From Aureimonas endophytica (GTDB lineage: Bacteria > Pseudomonadota > Alphaproteobacteria > Rhizobiales > Rhizobiaceae), in assembly GCF_014642635.1 (NCBI RefSeq), contig NZ_BMIQ01000004.1:310001-374000 (forward strand): a DNA stretch of 64,000 nt. The letters are read 5' to 3'. Of the stretch, positions 36,980 through 45,281 are shown piece by piece (position 1 is the first letter of the stretch; each line of letters opens with the position of its first letter). Under the pieces are notes generated by a model. It searched no databases. It was not told the DNA's origin and saw only the letters and a program-made list of their open reading frames with translations. Made by a program: the position numbers and the translations under genes.

Positions 36980-37113
36980 TTAGCCTTCGGAAAAGCCTCA
37001 TGTTTCCGTGGTTTCGCCACGATGTGCCGCCTGTGGCGCGTCGGCAACGCCGATCGTTCATTCCAGGCGGCTCGGGCATCCTGCCCTTCGCTGGCCGGAA
37101 GCAGGACCCGCCT

Positions 37114-38442
37114 TCAGAGCGGCAGGTCGAAGACGAGCGTGAAGTGATCCAGCGTGCCGGGCAGGGCGCGGCGGTGATCGAGCCGGCCGCCCTGGAGTTC
37201 GATCGGGCCGCGCCGCAGGATGGCGGCGACGGCCTCGGCCGCGACGAGCGGCACGAGATGGCGCGCCGGGCAGGCGGCGGGGCCGGCGCTGAAGGGCACC
37301 AGCGGGATCGCCTGATCGGGCTCCAGTCCCAGCCATCGCTCCGGCACGAAGCGATGGGCATCGGCGAGGCGCTCGTCGTCGCGCTGGAAGAAGGGCGTGA
37401 AGATCAGAAGGCCGGCGCCCGCCGGCAATTCGCCGTTCGGCCATTCGGTCGCCGCGCTCGTCTGGCGCAGGATCGCCGGCGTCGTCGGATAGAGCCGGAC
37501 CGTCTCCAGAATCGCGGCCCGCAGGAAGGCGAGATCGCCGGGGCGCATGGCTTCGGCCCGCCCCCGCTCCAGCGCCGCCGGATGGGCGGCGAGAAGCGCC
37601 AGCGCCCGGAACGCCGTCATGCCGGCCGGATCGAAGGCGAAGAGCCATTGCGCCATCTGATGCGAGGGATGGGCGAGCGCCGCCTCGGGAAAGCGCGCGG
37701 CGAGCGCGGCCAGACTGTGCGGCTCGGCCCGGCGCAGATAGGCCTCCAGACGGCGGTGGAAGGCGTCGCGCCGCCGCCGGTCGCTGGGCGCGGCGAAGGC
37801 CCAGTTGGCGCGGGCGCGCAAGCGATCGAGCAGGTCCGTCAGTTCGGTATCGGCGACGGCCGAAGCGCCGAGAACCGTGCGCCGTACGATCCGCATCCAG
37901 GCGCCGAAGAACAGGGGCCAGGCGAGGGCGCCGAGCGCGCGGGCCTGATGGAGCAGGCGGCCGATCTCGACCTCGACGGCCGTGTGGAAGGCCGGGCGCA
38001 GACTATGGACCGGGCAGCCGCTTTCGAGCGTGCTGTCGCTGAGCGCCCGGCCGAGCCGGCGTTCCTCGCCCTGCGTGACCAGCGAGACATGCGGCTCGAA
38101 ATGCGACAGCGCGGCGCGTTTCTCGCAGCTGGCGGGCGAGAAGGGCGCCGGGGTTTCCGCCAGGACGCGGCGGACGTCCCGTGGCGACAGGAGGAGGACC
38201 TGCGGGCGGATCGGATTGCGGATGAGAAGCGGGTTTTCGCCGTAACGGCGGCGCAGGCGCTGCATCTGTCGCACCGCGCCCGCGTCGAGCCCGAAGCGCT
38301 CGGCCGCCGCCACCATGGCCGGCCGGCGCAGGATGATGCCTTGGGCCAGCGTCGGCAGGGCGACGCTTGCGGCGAAGGCGGCGGAATCGAAGGCGGAAAG
38401 CGACGGGAGGGAGCGGGGCAAGGGCGTCTGGGGAGGGACCAT
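37114..38442 (-). CDS. Cytochrome P450
   Basis: A 442-residue soluble P450. The heme ligand loop FSAGPAACPAR has Cys391 and fits FxxGxxxCxxR. The K-helix ExxR is ETVR, and the PERW motif is FVPERWLG. The I-helix stretch FAFDPAGMTAFRAL lacks the usual acidic residue before Thr (AGMT rather than AG-D/E-T), which could alter oxygen activation. It resembles the CYP4/CYP102-like bacterial class, but the substrate is unknown. No ferredoxin or reductase partner is adjacent. It lies 184 nt from the divergently read region holding the iron box. Confidence 0.9.
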   Translation of the reverse strand: MVPPQTPLPRSLPSLSAFDSAAFAASVALPTLAQGIILRRPAMVAAAERFGLDAGAVRQMQRLRRRYGENPLLIRNPIRPQVLLLSPRDVRRVLAETPAPFSPASCEKRAALSHFEPHVSLVTQGEERRLGRALSDSTLESGCPVHSLRPAFHTAVEVEIGRLLHQARALGALAWPLFFGAWMRIVRRTVLGASAVADTELTDLLDRLRARANWAFAAPSDRRRRDAFHRRLEAYLRRAEPHSLAALAARFPEAALAHPSHQMAQWLFAFDPAGMTAFRALALLAAHPAALERGRAEAMRPGDLAFLRAAILETVRLYPTTPAILRQTSAATEWPNGELPAGAGLLIFTPFFQRDDERLADAHRFVPERWLGLEPDQAIPLVPFSAGPAACPARHLVPLVAAEAVAAILRRGPIELQGGRLDHRRALPGTLDHFTLVFDLPL

Positions 38443-38501
38443 TCCGATAAAGGGGCGGGGCGGGCGACGCGGTTCCCGCGCCGTCCGTCCCGGTCGTGCC
38501 G

Positions 38502-38801
38502 TCAGCGATGGCCGTGAGACTGCTCGCCACCCTTGCGTCCGGCTTCCGAGGCCTTTTCGCGATCGTTGGCGAAATTGCCGCCGGAGGCCTGACCGCCCTT
38601 GCGTCCGGCTTCCGCCGCCCGCTCGCGGTCATTGGCGAAATTGCCGCCCGAGGCCTGCCCGCCCTTGTGGCCGGCTTCCGCCGCCCGCTCCGGGTCGTTG
38701 GCGAAATTGCCGCCGGAAGCGTGGCCGCCCTTGCGTCCGGCTTCCGAGGCCTTCTCGCGGTCGTTGGCGAAGTTGCCGGGATTGGAGTTGCCGCTTGCCA
38801 T
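38502..38801 (-). CDS. KGG-repeat general stress protein
   Basis: A 99-residue, highly charged, glycine-rich protein built from four tandem units of about 22 residues. Each reads GNFANDxExAxEAGxKGGxxSG, the KGG motif (PF10685) of GsiB/YciG-like stress proteins. It should be intrinsically disordered and hydrophilin-like, accumulating in stationary phase or desiccation. The DNA itself is repetitive because the units are highly conserved. The ATG has an AAGGAGGGAGA ribosome-binding site. A GGAAC-type promoter lies upstream. Confidence 0.93.
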   Translation of the reverse strand: MASGNSNPGNFANDREKASEAGRKGGHASGGNFANDPERAAEAGHKGGQASGGNFANDRERAAEAGRKGGQASGGNFANDREKASEAGRKGGEQSHGHR

Positions 38802-38831
38802 GTTCGTCTCCCTCCTTCAGACGAGGTTGAA

Positions 38832-38856
38832 ATCGCAGCGGCGGACCGAACGTTCC
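38832..38856 (-). promoter_or_regulatory. Candidate EcfG-type promoter of KGG gene
   Basis: On the minus strand GGAAC is followed after 16 nt by CGAT, one mismatch from the alphaproteobacterial general-stress consensus GGAAC-N16/17-CGTT. The -10 element is about 31 nt before the start codon. The encoded stress protein fits such control. Confidence 0.45.
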
Positions 38857-39016
38857 GGTCGATTATTTTCGTCTGGCAACTATAGCCGAGCGATGATTAG
38901 CCCTTCATCGGCCTCGCGGGATAGGAATAATAGGAAATGCTTCGATGCATGGTTCTATAGTTGCGCGGATCGGGGCGTGACGTCCAGCGAAGCGAAGCGA
39001 TGTCCGGCCGATGCTT

Positions 39017-39781
39017 TCATGGCGCTTCCGGCCGGAGGGCGGGCCCAGGCCGGCGACCCTCCTCGTCGTTCAGGAGGAATTGCAACCCATATTCGAGATG
39101 GCGGCTCATCCGATAGGCGAAGGCGATGCGGTCGCGTGCCCGCAGGGCGGCGACGATCCGCCCATGCGCCTCGTGCGTGTTCGCCTGGACCGGACGGGCC
39201 GCCTTGCCGAGCCGCATGATCTCCTCGATCACTGGGCGCAGCAGGCGGTAGGTGGCGAGCATCGTGCGGTTGCCCGCCAGATCCACCAGGGCCTCGTGAA
39301 AGGCGTAGTCGGCCGCCGCCCGCTCGGCCACCGTCGCGGCCGTGAGGATGCGATCGTTCACCGCGTCGAGCCGGTCGCAATCCGCCGGCCCGGCCGACAG
39401 CACCAGCATGTCGCCGATGCCGGTCTCCACGATGCGCCGGAAGCCCTGGACATCCCGGAAACTGTCCGGCGACAGGCCGCTATGGAAGGAGAAGAGGCGG
39501 CGCAGCGCCTCGCCATGGCCGTCCGCCACGACGGCGCCGACCTTCGGCCGCGTCTCGATGAGCCCGTAGGCGCGCAGCACCGTCAAGGCCTCGCGCACCG
39601 TGTTGCGCGAGGCGCCGAACATCTCGCCGAGCTCGCGCTCGCGCGGCAGCGCGTCGCCGATGCCGAGCGCACGGCGGGCGACGAGTTCGCGGATCTCGGC
39701 GACCAGCCGGTCGACCGCCGAACCATGGGCGACCGCCGCCCCCGCCTCCGCCTCCGTTCGACCTGCCTCGCTGGTGACCAT
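39017..39781 (-). CDS. GntR/FadR-family regulator (FCD domain), probable UxuR-like
   Basis: A 254-residue regulator. The N-terminal winged helix contains LVARRALGIGDALPRERELGEMFGASRNTVREALTVLRAYGLIETR; the C-terminal FCD domain (about 105-235) has metal-ligand type residues in DYAFHEAL, VIEEI and THEAHGRIV. The ATG at 39781 was chosen (GGAGC upstream). Divergent from uxuA with 183 nt between starts. Two FadR-type sites in that gap and the partner gene point to control of hexuronate (mannonate) catabolism. Confidence 0.9.
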   Translation of the reverse strand: MVTSEAGRTEAEAGAAVAHGSAVDRLVAEIRELVARRALGIGDALPRERELGEMFGASRNTVREALTVLRAYGLIETRPKVGAVVADGHGEALRRLFSFHSGLSPDSFRDVQGFRRIVETGIGDMLVLSAGPADCDRLDAVNDRILTAATVAERAAADYAFHEALVDLAGNRTMLATYRLLRPVIEEIMRLGKAARPVQANTHEAHGRIVAALRARDRIAFAYRMSRHLEYGLQFLLNDEEGRRPGPALRPEAP

Positions 39782-39800
39782 GCCCGCTCCTGCTCGCCCA

Positions 39801-39811
39801 TGGTTGGACCA
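39801..39811. promoter_or_regulatory. FadR-type GntR operator, proximal to regulator
   Basis: TGGTTGGACCA is a perfect match to TGGT-N3-ACCA, the FadR-subfamily operator pattern. It sits 20-30 nt before the regulator ATG, suited to autoregulation. Confidence 0.6.
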
Positions 39812-39928
39812 GGACATCCATCGCGCGACATTGGCACGGCGTTTCGAGCGCGGAAAGCCTCTCGGAACGGGAGAGGTCGCCGGCAATCACGCTTGAATCG
39901 CGTGGCGGATTTCGGCAGAGATCGTTTC

Positions 39929-39939
39929 TGGTCCGACAA
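39929..39939. promoter_or_regulatory. FadR-type GntR operator, proximal to uxuA
   Basis: TGGTCCGACAA fits the relaxed TNGTNNNACNA pattern. It lies 26-36 nt before the uxuA start. Together with the first site it would let the GntR dimer control both divergent promoters. Confidence 0.55.
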
Positions 39940-39964
39940 TTGGCCATGAGGGGGAGGAGCCGCG

Positions 39965-41170
39965 ATGGTGTCGATGATGAAGGAATGCTTCCGCTGGTAC
40001 GGGCCGAACGACCCGGTGCCGCTCGCCCATATCGCGCAGGCCGGCGCCACCGGCATCGTCACCGCGCTCCATTCCGTCTATGACGGCTCGCCCTGGCCGG
40101 AGGAGGATCTGCGCCGGCACAAGGGACTGATCGAGGCGGGGGGCCTCGAATGGGCCGTCGTCGAGAGCATCCCGGTCCACAATTCCATCAAGATCGCCAG
40201 CCCGGAGCGCGACCGCTATATCGGCTGGTACAAGGACTCGCTGCGCGCCGTCGCCAAGGTCGGGGTCGAGACGATCTGCTACAACTTCATGCCCGTCCTC
40301 GACTGGACGCGCACCGAATTGAAGCATCCGATGCCGAACGGCGCCTTGGCGCTGCGCTTCGACGCGGTGGATTTCGCCGCCTACGACCTCTTCATCCTGA
40401 AGCGTCCGGGCGCCGAGGGCGACTACGCGCCCGAGAAGATCGCGGCGGCCGAGGCGCGGATGGCCGAGATGTCGGAGGAGCGGGCGGCGCGCATCGAGCG
40501 CAATCTCATCGCCGGCCTGCCGGCGAGCGAGCGGCAATACGACCGGGCGCTGCTGCTGCGCGCCCTCGCCGACTACGAGGGCATGACGCCGGACGATCTC
40601 CACGGCCATCTGGCGTATTTCCTGCGCGAGATCGTGCCGGTGGCGGAGGAACTCGGCCTGCGCCTCTGCATCCATCCCGACGATCCGGCCTTTCCGCTCT
40701 TCGGCCTGCCGCGCATCGTCTCGACCGCCGCGGACGCCCGGCGCCTGCTCGCCGCCGCCGACAGCCCGGCCAACGGCCTCACCTTCTGCACCGGCTCCTA
40801 CGGGACGCGGGAAGAGAACGACCTGCCGGCCATGGTGCGCGAGTTCGGGCCCCGCATCCATTTCGCCCATCTGCGCAACGTGACGCGCGAGCCGGACGGC
40901 TCCTTCCACGAGGCCGACCATCTCGGCGGCTCCAGCGATCTGCCGGCGGTGATCATCGCGCTGCTCGACGAGCAGGCGCGACGGCAGGCGGAAGGGCGGG
41001 CCGACTGGCAGATCCCGCTACGGCCGGACCACGGCCATCTCATGGCCGACGATCTCGTGAAGGAGCGGATCAATCCCGGCTATTCGCTGATCGGCCGGCT
41101 GCGCGGCCTCGGCGAGATCCGCGGCGTGATGCATGGCGTGGCGACCGAACGGCGGCTGAACGCCGCCTGA
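39965..41170 (+). CDS. uxuA: D-mannonate dehydratase
   Basis: A 401-residue TIM-barrel enzyme that converts D-mannonate to 2-keto-3-deoxygluconate in glucuronate breakdown. Conserved segments: [95 protein letters not shown] and [12 protein letters not shown] with metal ligands. A GGGGGAGGAG ribosome-binding site precedes the ATG at 39965. The normal partners uxuB and uxaC are absent, so this step may serve a pathway encoded elsewhere. Confidence 0.97.
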   Translation: MVSMMKECFRWYGPNDPVPLAHIAQAGATGIVTALHSVYDGSPWPEEDLRRHKGLIEAGGLEWAVVESIPVHNSIKIASPERDRYIGWYKDSLRAVAKVGVETICYNFMPVLDWTRTELKHPMPNGALALRFDAVDFAAYDLFILKRPGAEGDYAPEKIAAAEARMAEMSEERAARIERNLIAGLPASERQYDRALLLRALADYEGMTPDDLHGHLAYFLREIVPVAEELGLRLCIHPDDPAFPLFGLPRIVSTAADARRLLAAADSPANGLTFCTGSYGTREENDLPAMVREFGPRIHFAHLRNVTREPDGSFHEADHLGGSSDLPAVIIALLDEQARRQAEGRADWQIPLRPDHGHLMADDLVKERINPGYSLIGRLRGLGEIRGVMHGVATERRLNAA

Positions 41171-41472
41171 CATCCTTGGGGAATGGGTGCCGCTGGAGAG
41201 CGGCGCCCGCCATGCCCGCCGCCTGCGGCGAATTCTGGTCGCGCGACCGAATTTAGCGGGGGTCAACCTGAAGTATTGCGACCTCTTGTCACCGTATTGA
41301 ATTCCGATCGTATCATTTTGCAACGTAGGTTGCATGATAAGCTGGCTGTATAACGGAAGGGATGTTGGAGCTGGCGGGTTTTCAGCTTTCAAACAGGAGA
41401 ATGTTTACTCGCCCCGCTTAGTGAGTCGACCATGGAAGCGGTCGGCCCACGCGAGCGGGACAGGCGCTTCGC
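41171..41472. other. AT-richer intergenic region with inverted repeat
   Basis: This 302-bp gap holds a perfect dyad TGCAAC-GTAG-GTTGCA (41319-41334), flanked by ATCA and TGAT, in a clearly AT-richer patch (41245-41360). There is no T-run, so it is more likely an operator or promoter element for the Tad-like gene cluster than a terminator. No small gene with a credible start was seen. Confidence 0.45.
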
Positions 41473-42768
41473 ATGGGTCCCGGAGCGCCGATGCCGTCTT
41501 CTCGCCTGCGCCGATTCTGCCGCGACGTCCGAGGCTCGGTGGCCGTGCCCTTCGTCCTCGTCACAACCGCGCTCCTGGTCACCACGGGCATGGGGCTCGA
41601 CTTCGCGCGCAGCTATAAGGCGCAGCAGCGCATGCAGGCCGATCTCGACGCGGCGGTGCTCGCCGCCGTGCGCGACATCTCGACCTCCGACAAGCCGGCC
41701 CTCCAGAAGATTGTGACCGACTGGTTCGCCGCGCAGACCGACCAGTCCGCCTATACGATCGACGATATCGGCATCGACCTCACCAACGACACGATCAAGG
41801 CGACCGTGCGCGGCAGCGTCCCGACCAGCCTGATGCAGCTCGCTTCGGTGAAGACCATGCCGATCGCCGCCACCAGTTCGGTGACGGGGCCGAGGAGCAG
41901 CTATCTCGACGTCTATATCGTGCTCGACAATTCCGCCTCGATGATGCTGGCCGCCACCAGCGCCGGGCAGACGCAGATGACCAACGCCATCGGCTGCGCC
42001 TTTGCCTGCCATACGGTGGGCGACAATGCCGACAAGCTGAAGGCCAAGGGCGGCTACAAGAACAATTACGAATATGCCCGGGGGAACGGCATCCAGCTGC
42101 GCACCGACGTCGCGCTCGACGCCGCGCGATCGGTGCTCGATTCGATCAAGCAGTCGGACCCGCAGGGGAAATACACCCGCGTCGGCATCTACCGCATCGG
42201 CGCGACGGCGGTCGAGGCGGTGAAGCCGACGACGAACACGGCGACGGCCGCCGCTGCGCTGACGGAGGCGACGGCGGAGAACTTCTCCTATTTCGACCAG
42301 TCCCTGCCGAAGATGGCGAGCTTCGTCGGCAAGGCGGGCGACGGATCGAGCCTCGACAATTCGCGCAAGCTCGTCCTCCTGCTCACCGACGGCGTGCGCT
42401 CGGACATCAACTTTCCCTCGACCACCAATCTGGTCGTGCCGCTGAACCCCGCTTGGTGCAAGACCATCAGCAAGGACGGGGCGGCGGTCGGCGTGCTCTA
42501 CACCCGATATCTGCCGATCAACGACACGCGCTATACCAACACGCTCGGCAAGACCATGGCGAGCAGCTCCTGGACCTCGCTCTTCGGCGGCGTCTACCGC
42601 TCGGGCACCAAACCCTCCATCAGCCGCGCCGACTATCTGCCGAACGCGCTGCAGGACTGCGCCTCCTCCACCAGTCTGTTCATCAGCGCCGATTCCGGCG
42701 ACGCGATCAAGGCCGGCCTCGTCTCGCTGCTGCAACGCTACATGTCGCAGGTGAGGCTGACGCAATGA
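41473..42768 (+). CDS. TadG-like pilus-assembly protein with von Willebrand A domain
   Basis: A 431-residue protein. The N-terminal prepilin-like hydrophobic helix (GSVAVPFVLVTTALLVTTGMGLDFARSY, about 21-48) starts the Tad_N/TadE-like domain. A VWA domain follows with MIDAS motif DxSxS at Asp152, Ser154 and Ser156 (LDNSASM); later Thr/Asp are in LLTDGVRSD. Such TadG-like proteins are secreted or surface proteins of Tad systems. ATG 41473 or 41491 are both possible. The stop overlaps the next TadE-like gene by 4 nt, so the three small proteins are one operon. No Tad ATPase, secretin or Flp gene is in the window. Confidence 0.85.
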   Translation: MGPGAPMPSSRLRRFCRDVRGSVAVPFVLVTTALLVTTGMGLDFARSYKAQQRMQADLDAAVLAAVRDISTSDKPALQKIVTDWFAAQTDQSAYTIDDIGIDLTNDTIKATVRGSVPTSLMQLASVKTMPIAATSSVTGPRSSYLDVYIVLDNSASMMLAATSAGQTQMTNAIGCAFACHTVGDNADKLKAKGGYKNNYEYARGNGIQLRTDVALDAARSVLDSIKQSDPQGKYTRVGIYRIGATAVEAVKPTTNTATAAAALTEATAENFSYFDQSLPKMASFVGKAGDGSSLDNSRKLVLLLTDGVRSDINFPSTTNLVVPLNPAWCKTISKDGAAVGVLYTRYLPINDTRYTNTLGKTMASSSWTSLFGGVYRSGTKPSISRADYLPNALQDCASSTSLFISADSGDAIKAGLVSLLQRYMSQVRLTQ

Positions 42769-43292
42769 GGCGCGACGAGCCGCTTCTCCGGCGCTTCTGG
42801 CGCGATTCCGGCGGGGCCGGCGCGGTGGAATTCGCCTTCGTCGTCCTGCCCTTCATGCTCTTCGTCTTCGCGATGCTGGAGATCGCCGTCATCCATTTCG
42901 CCGGCACCACCCTCGACGCGAGCGTCAATATCGTCGGCCGGCAGATCCGCACCGGCCAGGCGCAGTCCGGCGGCCTGACCTATGACACGGTCAAGGCCAA
43001 GATCTGCGCGGGCCTGCTCGACATGCTCGACTGCTCCGGCAATCTCTATCTGAACGTGCGGACGATCTCGGGCCTCGACGCGGTGGATTCATACAATCCG
43101 GTGACCTCCGCCGGCACGCTCGACACCAATAAGACCTTCATCGCCGGCGGCGCGCAGGACTATGTGATCGTCCAGGCCTTCCTGCCGCTGCCCAAATTCG
43201 CGACCTTCCTCAATATCGGCGGCAACAAGCTGGCGGACGGGCGCACGCTTCTCGGGGCGACCGCCCTCTTCCGCAACGAGCCGTTCCAATGA
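42765..43292 (+). CDS. TadE-like pseudopilin
   Basis: A 175-residue protein. After a charged start (RRFWRDSGG) comes the class TadE helix GAGAVEFAFVVLPFMLFVFAMLEIAVIHF with the conserved Glu after the processing region (AVEFAF). The C-terminal part is a globular periplasmic domain with two Cys (KICAGLLDMLDCSG). TadE proteins are processed by the prepilin peptidase and assemble with TadF. Both ends overlap neighbours by 4 nt. Confidence 0.9.
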   Translation: MRRDEPLLRRFWRDSGGAGAVEFAFVVLPFMLFVFAMLEIAVIHFAGTTLDASVNIVGRQIRTGQAQSGGLTYDTVKAKICAGLLDMLDCSGNLYLNVRTISGLDAVDSYNPVTSAGTLDTNKTFIAGGAQDYVIVQAFLPLPKFATFLNIGGNKLADGRTLLGATALFRNEPFQ

Positions 43293-43822
43293 GCCTTCGT
43301 GCCGAGCGCCGCTTCCTCGCCGACCGCCAGGGCATCGCGGCGGTCGAGTTCGCGCTCATCGCCCCGTTCCTGCTGCTTCTCTTCGCCGGCGCGGCCGAGT
43401 TGCAGCAGGGCCTCGGCGCCGCGACCAAGGTGGACGAGATCACCGCCGTCGTCGCCGATCTCGTCGCGCAGGAAAGCAACCTTTCCGGCGACGATCTCGA
43501 TGCGATCTTCAGCGGCGCCAAGGCCATGCTCGCGCCCTATCCGGTCGGCGACCTGAAGGTCCTCGTCGCCATCTCGGACGTGCCGGCCAATGGCGGCAAG
43601 GTCGCCTGGTCGGCCGCCAGCGCCGGCGCGGCACTTGCCGGCGGCGCGGACGTGCCGGTGACGATTCCCGCCAAGCTTCGGACCAGCGGTGTCCAAATCG
43701 TCACGGTCAAGACGACCTATACGCTGACAACGGTGTTCTCGCGCCTCTTCGGCACCTATGCGCTGCAAAAGAGTCGATACACCCGGCCGCGCACCAGCGA
43801 CATCATCACCTATACGAAGTAA
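43289..43822 (+). CDS. TadE/TadF-like pseudopilin
   Basis: A 177-residue protein with the same plan: FLADRQGIAAVEFALIAPFLLLLFAGAAELQQGL, including the Glu of AVEFAL. The remaining domain is rich in Ala, Val and Thr and ends TYTK. It is the third member of the cluster, and fits the TadF role. It starts inside the stop of the upstream gene. Confidence 0.9.
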   Translation: MSLRAERRFLADRQGIAAVEFALIAPFLLLLFAGAAELQQGLGAATKVDEITAVVADLVAQESNLSGDDLDAIFSGAKAMLAPYPVGDLKVLVAISDVPANGGKVAWSAASAGAALAGGADVPVTIPAKLRTSGVQIVTVKTTYTLTTVFSRLFGTYALQKSRYTRPRTSDIITYTK

Positions 43823-43958
43823 GCTCCGCCGCAATTTCGCCGTATGGAGCGCCTTGGAGCCATGCCGCTGGGTAAGGGGTGAGGCTTGGATGCCCGTTTC
43901 GCCCTTGATGCCGGCGTCGCCGAGGCTCGCGCCGCGAGACGGGACGGAACAACAGGGG

Positions 43959-44786
43959 ATGCCTGCCTTGCAGCCAAGCGCCTTCCGGGCCGCCATCGCG
44001 GCGGCCATCCTCGTGCTCGCCGGCACGGCGGCCCGCGCCGGGGATGTGGAGCCGGGGCTTCGCCTCGGTCCGCATGAAGGCGAGCGCGTCGTCGCGCTCA
44101 CCTTCGACGCCTGTTCCGGCGCCACCGACCGGCGCATTCTCGACACGCTGGTGGCCGAGCGGATGCCGGCGACGATCTTCGTCACCGGCCGCTGGCTCGC
44201 CCGCAATGCCGAGGCGCTGGCCATTCTCGAAGCCCATCCCGATCTGTTCCAGATCGAGAATCATGGCGCGCGCCATATTCCGGCCGTGACGGATGCGCCG
44301 GACGTCTACGGCCTGCCGACCGCCGGCACGCTGCCGGCCGTCATGGCCGAGGTCGAGGGCGGCGCGGCCGCCATTCGCGCCACCACGGGCCGGGAGCCGC
44401 ACTGGTTTCGCGGCGCGACGGCGCGCTACAGCCGCGACGCCGTGGCGGCGATCGAGAAGCGGGGCTATCGCATCGCCGGCTATTCGCTGAACGCCGACAA
44501 GGGCGCCTCCCTCCCGGCGGCGACCGTGGAGAAGCGCCTCGCGGCGGCGCACGACGGCGATGTCGTGATCGCCCATATCAACCAGCCGCACCGGGCCTCG
44601 GGCGAGGGGATCGCGGCCGGGCTTCTCGCCCTGAAACGCGCCGGCTTCGCCTTCGTGCGCCTCGACGACGTGGCGACCGAGGCGCGCGGCGAGGCCGTCG
44701 TCGCGAGCGCCGCGCCCGCGCATCGGGCCTCGAAGGCTCCGCCGCCGGTCGCGGCGGTGCCCGCCGCCTTACCGCCGGGCGAATGA
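43959..44786 (+). CDS. Secreted polysaccharide deacetylase (NodB domain)
   Basis: A 275-residue CE4-type protein. The chosen start ATG 43959 gives a normal signal peptide (FRAAIAAAILVLAGTAARA); an in-frame ATG at 43890 has a better ribosome-binding site (AAGGGGTGAGG) but would place a 23-residue leader before it. The NodB motif 1 is TFDAC rather than TFDDG, so one metal-binding Asp is replaced, though the catalytic Asp remains. Motif 2, NHGARH, keeps both His. RGATARYS and HINQPH are motifs 3 and 5. This TFDAC variant occurs in a recognised subgroup. It probably acts on peptidoglycan or exopolysaccharide. Confidence 0.85.
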   Translation: MPALQPSAFRAAIAAAILVLAGTAARAGDVEPGLRLGPHEGERVVALTFDACSGATDRRILDTLVAERMPATIFVTGRWLARNAEALAILEAHPDLFQIENHGARHIPAVTDAPDVYGLPTAGTLPAVMAEVEGGAAAIRATTGREPHWFRGATARYSRDAVAAIEKRGYRIAGYSLNADKGASLPAATVEKRLAAAHDGDVVIAHINQPHRASGEGIAAGLLALKRAGFAFVRLDDVATEARGEAVVASAAPAHRASKAPPPVAAVPAALPPGE

Positions 44787-44900
44787 CGCCGGGCATGGGG
44801 TGAACGGGCCGGAGCCCGTATCAAGGTCCGCGTGGCGAGCCGGCCGATCCGTCTCCGGTATCCCGGAGCGATCCGCCGGAAACCCTCCGGGCGTCTTTGC

Positions 44901-45125
44901 TTAGTCGATATGGGAAATATGCGGCACGCCGTCCGGGCCGGCGCGATGGCTGGCGATGCGCAGGAAGTTGCGGCGCATTTCCGGCTTGAAGCGGTGGATG
45001 GCGAGCGCGCTGATGTCGGAGATGCTGAATTCGCCGCAAGTCTCGCAGCGGAACTTGATGCCGAGGCCAGCCGGATCGGTCTCGGCCACGGAGATCTCAT
45101 CGCAGACGGAGCAGAGCAGAAGCAT
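44901..45125 (-). CDS. Zinc-ribbon-like small protein
   Basis: A 74-residue protein with CSVCD and CETCG, two CxxC knuckles about 20 residues apart, the pattern of a zinc ribbon. The rest is basic (FKPEMRRNFLRIASHRAG) and could contact nucleic acid. The ATG at 45125 has a good AGAGGGGG site. No family recognised. Divergent/isolated between the deacetylase and the EamA gene. Confidence 0.7.
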   Translation of the reverse strand: MLLLCSVCDEISVAETDPAGLGIKFRCETCGEFSISDISALAIHRFKPEMRRNFLRIASHRAGPDGVPHISHID

Positions 45126-45281
45126 ATCGTCATCCCCCTCTTAAGCTGACGAGATGAATCTACTCTGCATCGATGCATTAACGCTACGTCGCGAGCGGCG
45201 TTCCTCTCGAAGAGGTTAAGCGTTAAAATTCGATGCTTAATCGAAGGGTCGATCTGCATCGATTCAACGCGCGACGCGCCG

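Noticed and set aside
38502-38801. CRISPR-like array
   Set aside because: The regular 66-nt repeats are codons of the KGG protein; there are no unique spacers.
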